Source: Treponema sp. (lineage in GTDB: Bacteria; Spirochaetota; Spirochaetia; Treponematales; Treponemataceae). Taken from it: a stretch of 33,784 nt of DNA. The DNA is taken from assembly GCA_004554075.1 (NCBI GenBank), contig SFOB01000018.1, forward strand, positions 1-33,784, written 5' to 3'. Of the stretch, positions 24,171 to 31,302 are shown piece by piece. Positions within the stretch are counted from its first letter, which is position 1; each line of letters starts with the position of its first letter. A program made the position numbers and the translations under genes. The notes under the pieces were generated by a model. It worked only from the letters and a program-made list of their open reading frames with translations, ran no database searches and had not been told where the DNA came from.

Positions 24171-24197
24171 AAATTGTGAGTTTAACTCTGTATTTTT
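24171..24197 (+). promoter_or_regulatory. Shared palindromic operator, copy 3
   Basis: Identical over 27 nt to copy 2; core GAGTT-T-AACTC centred at 24183, 31 nt before the -10 at 24214. It begins right after the preceding terminator. Confidence 0.75.
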
Positions 24198-24213
24198 TTT
24201 ATCTGACATGGTT

Positions 24214-24219
24214 GATAAT
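24214..24219 (+). promoter_or_regulatory. -10 box of second lipoprotein gene
   Basis: GATAAT at 24214-24219, exactly as far from the palindrome as TATAAT is in the first lipoprotein promoter. Predicted leader about 35 nt. Confidence 0.55.
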
Positions 24220-24260
24220 TATATTCAAGATACAAATCTTATAACCATAGGAGTGTTTAT

Positions 24261-25283
24261 ATGAAAAAACTAAAAATTTCTGCAATGTTTATTCTGACTA
24301 TTGTAGGCTTATCATTTACAGGTTGTAATCTTATTTCTAATATTATAGACAAAGGCGGTATTGAAGCGACTCAGAATCAACTTAAGAGAAACAATCAAGA
24401 GATAATAACACTTGGAAAGTATCCACAGAGTGAGAAGTCCAGCAGTGTAAATATTGTTAGTGAAGAAACTACTAAGGTAAACGGCTGGGATTGCTACGAA
24501 GGTAGTGATGGTGAAAAGTATGTTAAACTTATTGTAACAAAAACAGAAAATGGAGAAACCTCAAACGAAACCAAGTATTATAAAGTAGAACCTCTCAAGT
24601 GGCGTGTGCTTACTACAGATTACAACGGAACCGGTAAAAAACTTTTGTTTTGCGAAAAGCTTATTGATTGCTGTTATTATATTGATAATTCATGTCCTGC
24701 TGAAAGGACAATTGATGGAAAAACAATTTATGCAAACAATTATAAGCATAGCCGGGTAAGAGCATTCCTAAATGGTTTGTCTTATGAAATAGAAGAGTAT
24801 GGTTTGCATCCCGAAACATCTAGCTTAGGATATTGGGATAAGACAATTTCAGAATTTGATGGAAAAGGTTTCTTCCAGCTTGCATTTAGTGAGGAAGAAA
24901 AGAATCGTGTTGCTGCAACAGTTGTTGATAATTCAACAGGTGTTGACTCAAGATTTAAATGTGAGAATACGAGTGACAAAATCTTTTTGTTAAGCAAGAA
25001 AGAAATTCAAAATACAGATTATGGATTTCCTTCTGAAGATGATGAATTAGATTTTCCAGCAAGAAGTCGTGAAGCTACAGCTTTTGCTAAAGCTAGAGGT
25101 TTGCATACTTTTGAATTATTAAGAACTCCTTATAAGGATACAGAACACTATAAAGCTGTTTGGCAAGTATACAACGTAATAATTGAATACAACGGTACAA
25201 CTACAGATTATAGAGGTAAGTTTGATGATGGAACTGTAATTAGAGGTAGTGGCATTATCCCAGCTCTTTGTCTGGAAAATTAA
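24261..25283 (+). CDS. Lipoprotein with DUF6273-like domain
   Basis: A 340-aa lipoprotein: signal with lipobox FTGC (Cys22). The mature part resembles the DUF6273 domain found in many gut-bacterial and Treponema surface proteins: LGKYPQSE, then YKVEPLKWRVL, RVRAFLNGL, FSEEEKNRV and KIFLLSKKEIQN in order. These blocks are shared with fibronectin-like or sulfatase-modifying-like surface proteins of unknown role. An AGGAG ribosome site precedes the ATG. It carries the same promoter palindrome as the previous gene and its own terminator, so both are separate members of one regulon. Function unknown; AT-rich like its neighbour. The domain name is from memory and should be confirmed by profile search. 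Confidence 0.75.
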   Translation: MKKLKISAMFILTIVGLSFTGCNLISNIIDKGGIEATQNQLKRNNQEIITLGKYPQSEKSSSVNIVSEETTKVNGWDCYEGSDGEKYVKLIVTKTENGETSNETKYYKVEPLKWRVLTTDYNGTGKKLLFCEKLIDCCYYIDNSCPAERTIDGKTIYANNYKHSRVRAFLNGLSYEIEEYGLHPETSSLGYWDKTISEFDGKGFFQLAFSEEEKNRVAATVVDNSTGVDSRFKCENTSDKIFLLSKKEIQNTDYGFPSEDDELDFPARSREATAFAKARGLHTFELLRTPYKDTEHYKAVWQVYNVIIEYNGTTTDYRGKFDDGTVIRGSGIIPALCLEN

Positions 25284-25309
25284 TCAAATAAGTAAAAGTC
25301 TTCCTTTTT

Positions 25310-25351
25310 AGAACAGCTGATTTTCTCACAAAAGTCGGCTGTTCTTTTTTT
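25310..25351 (+). terminator. Terminator after second lipoprotein gene
   Basis: Stem AGAACAGC/GCTGTTCT (25310-25317/25337-25344), extended inward by GA/TC and TTTT/AAAA pairing around CTCAC, then a T-rich run to 25351. The rest of 25284-25429 shows no gene. Confidence 0.88.
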
Positions 25352-25429
25352 ATCCATGACAGTTTCAGCTATTATTGCAATTATTATTATTGAGTAACAG
25401 AAATCATAATTTCAGGTGTCATAATATTT

Positions 25430-26260
25430 ATGAAAAATAAAAATATTCTTACTTCGGTTTTGTTGATTTATCTGATTTGCTTTGTTTTACGCCTGATTGA
25501 ATACTTCCTGCTTAGAACTGATTCAACGGTAATAGGAGAGGCTCTTTTTCATAAGCTTGCTGGAATTGTTATCCTTATCAATTTTGCCTGCATCTATAAA
25601 TACAAGGCAGGTGAAGTTGGTTTTTCTACCGACAAATGCGGAATCAAACTCGCCGCAGGACTGCTTTTTGGTATCTTCTGCTTTGCGATTGCATATTTTG
25701 TCGAAGTTCAGATTGCAAAATCATCCGGCTCTTATACTGGCCTTAAGTTTTACGTAACAAGTTATTCGGTAAACGGCAATCTTGGAAATCAGACAGGCCT
25801 CTTATTCTTTGCCCTCTGCGTTTTCGGAAATATCGTAAATGTTGTAATGGAAGAGGGAGTTTTCCGAGGTCTTTTTATCCGCCGCTTACAGGAAAGATTT
25901 TCTTACGCTTCCACAGCAATAATCTCTGCAGTCCTTTTCGGTTTCTGGCACGGGGTAGGGCCTGTTCGAAGTTATATAGATGGCGACCTTTCAACTTTCG
26001 GGCTAATCATGAACTGCCTTATTCTTATTCTTTCATCTGCTGTAGTAGGTTACAAATACGGTCTGATTACAAAAATCACAGGTTCCGGCTTTATGGCCAT
26101 GGGCGACCATTTTGTAAACAATACCCTGGTTAATATTCTGCATGTGGTTTCCGTAAATGGCGCGGACCAGCTTCAGATCGTAAGAATCAGTATTGCACAG
26201 ACAATTTCATTTATTATTGTTCTGATCTGGTATTTTTATTCAAAGAGACAGACACGCTAA
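25430..26260 (+). CDS. CPBP-family intramembrane metalloprotease
   Basis: A 276-aa membrane protein of the CPBP/CAAX-protease (Abi) family, with about seven hydrophobic segments. The three zinc-binding motifs are intact: EEGVFR (Glu141-Glu142, Arg146), FGFWH (His174) and HFVNN (His227, Asn231). Family members cut peptides within the membrane and are involved in prenyl-protein processing, bacteriocin self-immunity or signalling; the substrate here is unknown. The ATG follows CATAAT by only four bases without a ribosome site. It lies between the lipoprotein regulon and the secreted GH5-like gene, transcribed separately from both. Confidence 0.9.
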   Translation: MKNKNILTSVLLIYLICFVLRLIEYFLLRTDSTVIGEALFHKLAGIVILINFACIYKYKAGEVGFSTDKCGIKLAAGLLFGIFCFAIAYFVEVQIAKSSGSYTGLKFYVTSYSVNGNLGNQTGLLFFALCVFGNIVNVVMEEGVFRGLFIRRLQERFSYASTAIISAVLFGFWHGVGPVRSYIDGDLSTFGLIMNCLILILSSAVVGYKYGLITKITGSGFMAMGDHFVNNTLVNILHVVSVNGADQLQIVRISIAQTISFIIVLIWYFYSKRQTR

Positions 26261-26264
26261 AAAT

Positions 26265-26294
26265 TTGACATAATCATTAAGTGGGTTTTAATAT
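26265..26294 (+). promoter_or_regulatory. Promoter of the GH5-like gene
   Basis: Consensus TTGACA (26265-26270), 18-bp spacer, TAATAT (26289-26294). Predicted leader about 70 nt, which contains the inverted repeat at 26314-26356. Confidence 0.55.
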
Positions 26295-26313
26295 GGAAGA
26301 AACATTTAATTGA

Positions 26314-26356
26314 TTGTCACTGCAAGCAGCGCGCGGAGAATTCCCTGCAGTGACAA
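26314..26356 (+). repeat. Inverted repeat in GH5-like leader, touching the ribosome site
   Basis: TTGTCACTGCA (26314-26324) and TGCAGTGACAA (26346-26356), perfect 11-bp arms around 21 nt. The right arm runs into the AAGGAG ribosome site (26355-26360). It also begins with TGTCA, like the dispersed hairpin family. Confidence 0.7.
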
Positions 26357-26370
26357 GGAGTTTATCACTT

Positions 26371-28458
26371 ATGAAAAAACTGATGTTTCTTCTGATTTTT
26401 GCTCTCTGTGTGGCTGCAGCTTTTGCGCAGAATGTAAAACCTTATACGGTTGATTTGAACTCATTGTCTGCTGTTAGCGATGACAAAACACTTTCATTCA
26501 ACAAGGCAACAAAAACTTTTACGGTTAAAGCGAACACTAATTTGGAATATGGTGGCAGCAAAAGTCTTTACCTTTGGCTCAATTCTCTTGATATTTCCCG
26601 CTACAATATTGTAAGAGTAAAATACAGTGTACCCAACGAAGAAGATTACGGATTCATTTTAATAACAGATTACGACGATGACACACTGGACTGGAATAAA
26701 GATAAAAGTACATATTGCCCGTCATATCTAAATGAGATGGTTATACCTCTTAAGAACGGCCAGAAGAGACTTAACGGAGTTTGTATCTCAGCTACATGGA
26801 ATGCACGTTCAGGAAATTTTGTCATTGAATCAATTACATTGGAAAATGAAGCAAATCCAAAGCTTACGGATGTCCGTGCAAATGATGAGCCTCCTGTTAT
26901 TGATACAGCTGCAAAAGGAAGCTTTGACGATTCACTAATTGCCTGGGATTTTGTAAAAAAACTTGGAGTGGGCTTGCAGTTTGAAGTTATGTTCAATTCT
27001 ATTTTGTCGGCTGATTGTGAGCTGGAGTTTGGAACTGAGTACACCTGTGTATTGGATCGTCCAAAGCCATCAAAAAAAGAAATCCATTTTATAAAGGAAA
27101 AAGGTTTCAAAACTCTCCGCGTTCAATTCAATCCGAATCCGCACATGCTGGACGAAAATTACACTATAGACCCGCGGTTTATGAAAAATCTCAAACAGAT
27201 TGTAGACTTTGCTATAGAAGAAGGTATGTATGTTATTGTCTGCGGTCCTGCAAATGATTTTATGTCTGACGAGGCATGGATTAAAAAAGTCGCAGAAGAC
27301 ATTCACTATGCAGGTTATACAATCAGCCAGGAGACTAAAAAAGAGTCCAAAGCATTTATTCAGGCTGTGTGGAAACAGATTGTGGCAGCATTAAATAATT
27401 CTTACGACGAACATTTAATTTTCGAAACCTTGAATGAACCGACAGACAGATTTCATGAACATACTTTCCATGAAAAAACTGACTGCGCAGTTTGCAAAAA
27501 AGATTTTGCGCTTTTGAATGAGTATAATCAGATGATAGTTGATACCATCCGAGCCTCTGGTGGAAATAATGCAAAACGTTTCATAATGGTAGAAGGTCTG
27601 GCTGGCGGATGTGCAAATATAACAACAAATCTTTTCAAGCTTCCTAAAGATAAAGTAAAAAACAGGCTGATACTTGCAGTTCATAATTATCCTATGAGCC
27701 TCCCTCCGTGGCACAGAACTTATTATACAGAATCCATTAAGAAATATTTTATTACAGATTGTTTTGCAGATTTGGATAAGGCATTTTTTTCAAAGAAGAT
27801 TCCTGTATATTTTTCCGAAACCGGACATGGTAATAGGGCTGTGCCAATTATGGAAGCCATTAATTGTATGAAGGATTTTATGGTAGAAGTTTCAAACCCA
27901 AAACGTTCATGCGCTGTTTTACTACATGATTCACACAGTAAGGAGACCTTCTATTTTTACGATAAATGGAAATTACAATGGTATGATACTGAATACATTG
28001 ATACTCTTATCTATGGCGCAGAAGGAAAAGACTTCCCTTTAAGTGCAGATTTCATCAAAAAGAACGAGGTAAAGGTTCCAAGTATAGTCGGAAAAAATCT
28101 GCTGAAGGCTCCTGTAGAAATACGAGGTGAAGAAGGAGGGACTGCTCTTAAAGGTGATCTTTTTGTCCGTTCAAGACCAGAAAACTACAAGCTTGAATTT
28201 GAAGTTGAAAAGCTAAGTCCAGAAGCAGAAATCTATCTTGCTTACAATGATTATAAATTGAACTGGACCGAAGTCATGACAAGAAACAATGTTAAACTAC
28301 TTAAGGGTGGCAGTCTTGACGGTGCAAGGATAAAGGTAAAAGACAACACAGTTGTTGTAAGCATAGACAATGCTACAAGCTGTGAGTTTGAAACAGCCGG
28401 TGAACTTTATATTCAGGGTGAAGACATCATCATAAAATCAGTGAAGGTTATAGAGTAA
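26371..28458 (+). CDS. Secreted GH5-like glycoside hydrolase with accessory domains
   Basis: A 695-aa secreted protein. The start at 26371 is chosen over an upstream Met (26314) because AAGGAG precedes it and it begins a clean signal peptide ending AAAFAQ. Residues about 21-170 form a beta-rich domain like a carbohydrate-binding module. The TIM-barrel domain (about 180-560) fits the GH5 endoglucanase/mannanase fold: FKTLRVQF, then acid/base Glu356 in ETLNEPTD, HNYPMS, and nucleophile Glu483 in VYFSETGHG (Ser before Glu where Gly is common). A C-terminal beta domain of about 120 residues follows. Probably acts on beta-glucan or mannan outside the cytoplasm. Specificity is not readable from the sequence. 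Confidence 0.85.
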   Translation: MKKLMFLLIFALCVAAAFAQNVKPYTVDLNSLSAVSDDKTLSFNKATKTFTVKANTNLEYGGSKSLYLWLNSLDISRYNIVRVKYSVPNEEDYGFILITDYDDDTLDWNKDKSTYCPSYLNEMVIPLKNGQKRLNGVCISATWNARSGNFVIESITLENEANPKLTDVRANDEPPVIDTAAKGSFDDSLIAWDFVKKLGVGLQFEVMFNSILSADCELEFGTEYTCVLDRPKPSKKEIHFIKEKGFKTLRVQFNPNPHMLDENYTIDPRFMKNLKQIVDFAIEEGMYVIVCGPANDFMSDEAWIKKVAEDIHYAGYTISQETKKESKAFIQAVWKQIVAALNNSYDEHLIFETLNEPTDRFHEHTFHEKTDCAVCKKDFALLNEYNQMIVDTIRASGGNNAKRFIMVEGLAGGCANITTNLFKLPKDKVKNRLILAVHNYPMSLPPWHRTYYTESIKKYFITDCFADLDKAFFSKKIPVYFSETGHGNRAVPIMEAINCMKDFMVEVSNPKRSCAVLLHDSHSKETFYFYDKWKLQWYDTEYIDTLIYGAEGKDFPLSADFIKKNEVKVPSIVGKNLLKAPVEIRGEEGGTALKGDLFVRSRPENYKLEFEVEKLSPEAEIYLAYNDYKLNWTEVMTRNNVKLLKGGSLDGARIKVKDNTVVVSIDNATSCEFETAGELYIQGEDIIIKSVKVIE

Positions 28459-28466
28459 ATAAACTC

Positions 28467-28495
28467 TTGAATTTATTTTTTATATTTGATATATT
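28467..28495 (+). promoter_or_regulatory. rplU-rpmA promoter
   Basis: TTGAAT (28467-28472), 17-bp spacer, TATATT (28490-28495). The predicted leader is about 150 nt, long for this window. Confidence 0.6.
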
Positions 28496-28549
28496 CTTTG
28501 ATACGTATTTAGACTTTAGGCTAACTGACGTTTAATCCCCGTTTTACGT

Positions 28550-28611
28550 GCAGTGGACGGTCTGAATTACCAGTCTTTTGCAGAATGGATTCTGTTTCCT
28601 TGTTCCACTGC
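28550..28611 (+). ncRNA. Structured rplU leader (possible L21 autoregulatory element)
   Basis: Stem GCAGTGGA (28550-28557) / TCCACTGC (28604-28611) encloses a hairpin CAGAA-TGGA-TTCTG (28581-28594) and a weak GGT/ACC pair, a multi-branched shape. It lies between the promoter and the L21 start. L21 leaders that bind the protein are known in other bacteria; homology to them is not shown here. No terminator-like stem abuts the start. Confidence 0.5.
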
Positions 28612-28652
28612 ATCGGGCGATTTATAACGAATTATTTTAATAGAGGTATTTT

Positions 28653-28967
28653 ATGTACGCAACTATTGAATTTAAGGGCAAGCAGTACAAGGCTGAAAAA
28701 GATGTTGTCCTTACAGTAGATAAGCTTGATGCTGAAAAAGGCGCTAAGATTGACATTGATACCGTTCTTTTGGTAAGCGACGGTGACAAAATCAGTGTTG
28801 GAACTCCTTATGTAAAGGGTGCAAAAGTAACTGTAGTTGTAGAAGATTCTTTCCGCGACAAGAAAGTTTTGGTTTTCAAATACAAGTCAAAGAAAGATTA
28901 TCATCGCTTGATTGGTCATAGACAGCAGTACACAAAGGTACGTGTTGAGTCTATCACTCTTGCTTAA
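28653..28967 (+). CDS. rplU: 50S ribosomal protein L21
   Basis: A 104-aa large-subunit ribosomal protein binding 23S rRNA. MYATIEFKGKQYKAEKDVV at the start and KKDYHRLIGHRQQYTKVRV near the end match the L21 family (the latter is its signature region). Length is normal. An AGAGG-type ribosome site precedes the ATG. First gene of the rplU-rpmA pair; the Prp-type protease gene that sits between L21 and L27 in some Firmicutes is absent, consistent with an L27 that needs no N-terminal trimming. Confidence 0.96.
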   Translation: MYATIEFKGKQYKAEKDVVLTVDKLDAEKGAKIDIDTVLLVSDGDKISVGTPYVKGAKVTVVVEDSFRDKKVLVFKYKSKKDYHRLIGHRQQYTKVRVESITLA

Positions 28968-28985
28968 TTAAATAAGGAGATTACT

Positions 28986-29240
28986 ATGGGAAGAACACGT
29001 GGTGGATCTGGTGCTAAAAACGGACGCGATCCGAATCCGAAAAGTTTGGGCGTAAAAAGATATGCTGGTGAATCTGTAACTGCAGGTTCTATCATCGTAA
29101 AGCAGCGCGGAACAAAATTCTATCCTGGAGCAAACGTTATGAAAGCTGGTGATGACAGCCTTTTTGCTACAGCTGACGGAAAAGTAGTTTTCGGTGAAAG
29201 AAACAATCACAAAGTTGTTTCTGTTGAAGCTGCAAAATAA
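28986..29240 (+). CDS. rpmA: 50S ribosomal protein L27
   Basis: An 84-aa L27; its N-terminal tail reaches the peptidyl-transferase centre. The family core NGRDPNPKSLGVKRYAGE and IVKQRGTKFYPG is intact. The N-terminus (MGRTRGGSGAK) departs slightly from the common MAHKKGGGSS but keeps the Gly-rich basic character and has no cleavable extension. AAGGAG ribosome site; 18 bp after rplU, clearly co-transcribed. Followed by a strong terminator that separates it from obgE. Confidence 0.96.
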   Translation: MGRTRGGSGAKNGRDPNPKSLGVKRYAGESVTAGSIIVKQRGTKFYPGANVMKAGDDSLFATADGKVVFGERNNHKVVSVEAAK

Positions 29241-29260
29241 AGCAATTTTTGCTTAGTGAG

Positions 29261-29294
29261 AGCCCGGTGTGATTTATTTCAACCGGGCTTTTTT
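29261..29294 (+). terminator. Terminator after rpmA
   Basis: AGCCCGGT (29261-29268) / ACCGGGCT (29282-29289) followed by a T6 run. Confidence 0.88.
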
Positions 29295-29320
29295 ATTGGG
29301 TTTAGAAATGGAAATGGCTG

Positions 29321-29430
29321 TTACAAAACAATGCTTTTGTAAGAAGTCATTGGTTATAAGTGCGGAGTGGAAAATGCTACACGCCAACATCATTCCCGTT
29401 GGCGAGTGGCATTTTCCACGGGAGCACTTA
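29321..29430 (+). ncRNA. Candidate structured RNA upstream of obgE
   Basis: Hairpin 1: TTACAAAA/TTTTGTAA (29321-29342, loop CAATGC). Hairpin 2 (29357-29430) has three helices, each perfectly paired: TAAGTGC/GCACTTA, GTGGAAAATGC/GCATTTTCCAC and CGCCAAC/GTTGGCG. They are separated by GGA opposite GGGA and TACA opposite AGTG, with a 9-nt apical loop ATCATTCCC. 25 base pairs in 74 nt, followed directly by a terminator. A 66-aa frame crosses it but does not look like a protein. Confidence 0.65.
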
Positions 29431-29463
29431 GAGTTCGATAAATTATTAGAACTCATTTTTTTT
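29431..29463 (+). terminator. Terminator/attenuator 15 nt before obgE
   Basis: GAGTTC (29431-29436) / GAACTC (29449-29454), then A and T8 (29456-29463). It begins at the base after hairpin 2 and ends 15 nt before the obgE ATG, so it either ends a small RNA or attenuates the operon. Confidence 0.65.
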
Positions 29464-29478
29464 AGGTAACAGATATTT

Positions 29479-30624
29479 ATGATTGGATTTGCAGATGAAG
29501 CTTTGATTGAAGTTCGCTCGGGCAACGGCGGCAATGGCTGTGTTGCATTCAGACGCGAAAAATATATTCCTCACGGTGGTCCTAACGGTGGAGACGGCGG
29601 AAAGGGCGGTGATGTTATTTTTACAGTAAAGAGAAATCTGCGAACCCTCGCAAATATCCGCCACAAGCACTGCTTTAAGGCTCGCAACGGCGGCGACGGC
29701 CAGGGCTGGAACCGTTATGGTGCAGACGGAGAAGACTGTGTAATTCCTGTACCTCCAGGAACAACAATCCGCGACGCAGAAACAGAAGAAATCATTTACG
29801 ACTTTTCTACTGCCAAGGGTGACGAAAGCTTTACCTTCCTCAAGGGCGGTAACGGTGGCTGGGGTAACGTTCACTTTAAGTCTTCAACAAACCAGGCTCC
29901 AAAACAGGCTAACCCTGGACAGAAGGGAGAGACCCGTTTCCTTAAACTGGAACTTTCAATCATGGCAGATGCCGGTCTTGTAGGCTTTCCTAACGCCGGA
30001 AAATCAAGCCTTCTTACATATTTTACAAACGCACGTCCAAAGATTGCTCCATATCCTTTTACTACAATCATTCCAAATCTGGGTGTGCTCCGCGTAGACG
30101 ACGAAAGCGATATTATCATCGCTGATATTCCTGGAATCATTGAAGGAGCTTCCGAAGGCCTTGGTCTTGGAGATACCTTCCTTAAACATATTACCCGAAC
30201 AGCCTGTCTTATTTTTATGATTGACTGTTCAGATGAAAATTATCTTACTGCTTACGACACTCTCTGTAATGAGCTTCGTAATTATTCTGACAACCTTATG
30301 GAAAAGCCTCGCATCGTCCTTTGCAATAAGATTGATGTTGATGATGCTTTTGAACGTGCAGTAGAAGTTCAGGAGAAAATCAAAGCCACAGAGCCTGACA
30401 CCGTAGTAATCCCGGTTTCTGTTCACACAGGACGTGGAATGAAGGACGCTCAGCAGCAGATTATGGAGCTGGTAAGCAGGCAGGAAAAGCGCGACATTTC
30501 TGCGGGAACTTCTGCGGAAAACGATGCTGCATCTGAAAATCAGTTTGGTTCAAGTTTTATGAAAGACCGTGCCTATATTGATGATGACGATGATAATGTT
30601 CAGTACCCTGGAAGCGAACAGTAA
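29479..30624 (+). CDS. obgE: GTPase ObgE/CgtA
   Basis: A 381-aa ribosome-associated GTPase acting in 50S assembly and stress response. The glycine-rich Obg fold is at the N-terminus (about 1-160; NGGNG, GGPNGGDGG, KGGNGGWGN). The G domain has GFPNAGKSS (169-177), DIPGIIEGA (216-224) and NKID (283-286). The C-terminal tail is acidic (DDDDDN), as in many Obg proteins. AGGT near the start is a weak ribosome site. First gene of a five-gene operon; its expression may be gated by the structured leader and terminator upstream. Confidence 0.96.
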   Translation: MIGFADEALIEVRSGNGGNGCVAFRREKYIPHGGPNGGDGGKGGDVIFTVKRNLRTLANIRHKHCFKARNGGDGQGWNRYGADGEDCVIPVPPGTTIRDAETEEIIYDFSTAKGDESFTFLKGGNGGWGNVHFKSSTNQAPKQANPGQKGETRFLKLELSIMADAGLVGFPNAGKSSLLTYFTNARPKIAPYPFTTIIPNLGVLRVDDESDIIIADIPGIIEGASEGLGLGDTFLKHITRTACLIFMIDCSDENYLTAYDTLCNELRNYSDNLMEKPRIVLCNKIDVDDAFERAVEVQEKIKATEPDTVVIPVSVHTGRGMKDAQQQIMELVSRQEKRDISAGTSAENDAASENQFGSSFMKDRAYIDDDDDNVQYPGSEQ

Positions 30625-30642
30625 AGCGGGTGGAGCAGGTTT

Positions 30643-31299
30643 ATGAAAGTTGCAGTTTTTGGCGGAACTTTTAATCCTCTTCATGTAGGACACGCAATGC
30701 TTGCAGACACAATTGTGCGCGAGCTTGGCTACGATAAGGTTTTGTTTGTTCCAACATATCAGCCGCCTCATAAAGATCTTGCAAAAATAATAAAAGCAGA
30801 ACACCGCATGGAAATGATTTCCCGTTTCTGCCAGAGTGAAGGCGACGGACATTTTGAACTAGAGCCTTGTGAAATTGAACGTGGTGGCATTTCCTATACT
30901 TCTGATACTCTTGAATATCTTACAAAAAAATACGAGGGAAAACTCAGTCAGAAACTGGCCTTTGTAATGGGTGATGAGGTTGCAGCAGAGTTTTCTAAGT
31001 GGCGGAATCCGGAAAAGGTTTCAAGCCTTGCAGATCTCATTATTGTTCACCGCTATCCGGATGTTAAGGCTATGGAATCAAGCCTTTATGAAAATAAGCC
31101 TACAGGAGATTACAAGGGAGATTTTTCCGTAAAGTTTGACAAAGAAAACTTTGCTTACCCTTGTCTTTACATTGAAACTCCAATGCTGCCGGTTTCTTCA
31201 ACTGATATCCGCCGCAGAATCAGCGAGGGCAAAAGCTTCCGCTATCTTGTTCCACCGGCAGTTTTTGATTATATTATAGAAAAGACCTTGTATTTGTAA
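30643..31299 (+). CDS. nadD: Nicotinate-nucleotide adenylyltransferase
   Basis: A 218-aa enzyme that joins nicotinate mononucleotide to ATP to make deamido-NAD. The nucleotidyl-transferase motif is GGTFNPLHVGH (7-17), with the C-terminal SSTDIRRRI (the ISSTxIR motif) near residue 185. YQPPHK and GDEVAAEFSKWRNPE match the NadD branch. Length is normal. It lies 18 bp after obgE, with a GGAGCAGG-type ribosome site, and 3 bp before yqeK, an arrangement common in bacteria. Confidence 0.94.
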   Translation: MKVAVFGGTFNPLHVGHAMLADTIVRELGYDKVLFVPTYQPPHKDLAKIIKAEHRMEMISRFCQSEGDGHFELEPCEIERGGISYTSDTLEYLTKKYEGKLSQKLAFVMGDEVAAEFSKWRNPEKVSSLADLIIVHRYPDVKAMESSLYENKPTGDYKGDFSVKFDKENFAYPCLYIETPMLPVSSTDIRRRISEGKSFRYLVPPAVFDYIIEKTLYL

Positions 31300-31302
31300 C
31301 CT

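Noticed and set aside
26314..26370. Upstream Met for the GH5-like protein
   Set aside because: It would translate the inverted repeat and put 19 polar residues before a clean signal peptide; the ATG at 26371 has AAGGAG.
29269..29469. 66-aa frame between rpmA and obgE
   Set aside because: It starts inside the rpmA terminator loop and passes through the perfect RNA helices and the T-run; base pairing explains the sequence better than coding.
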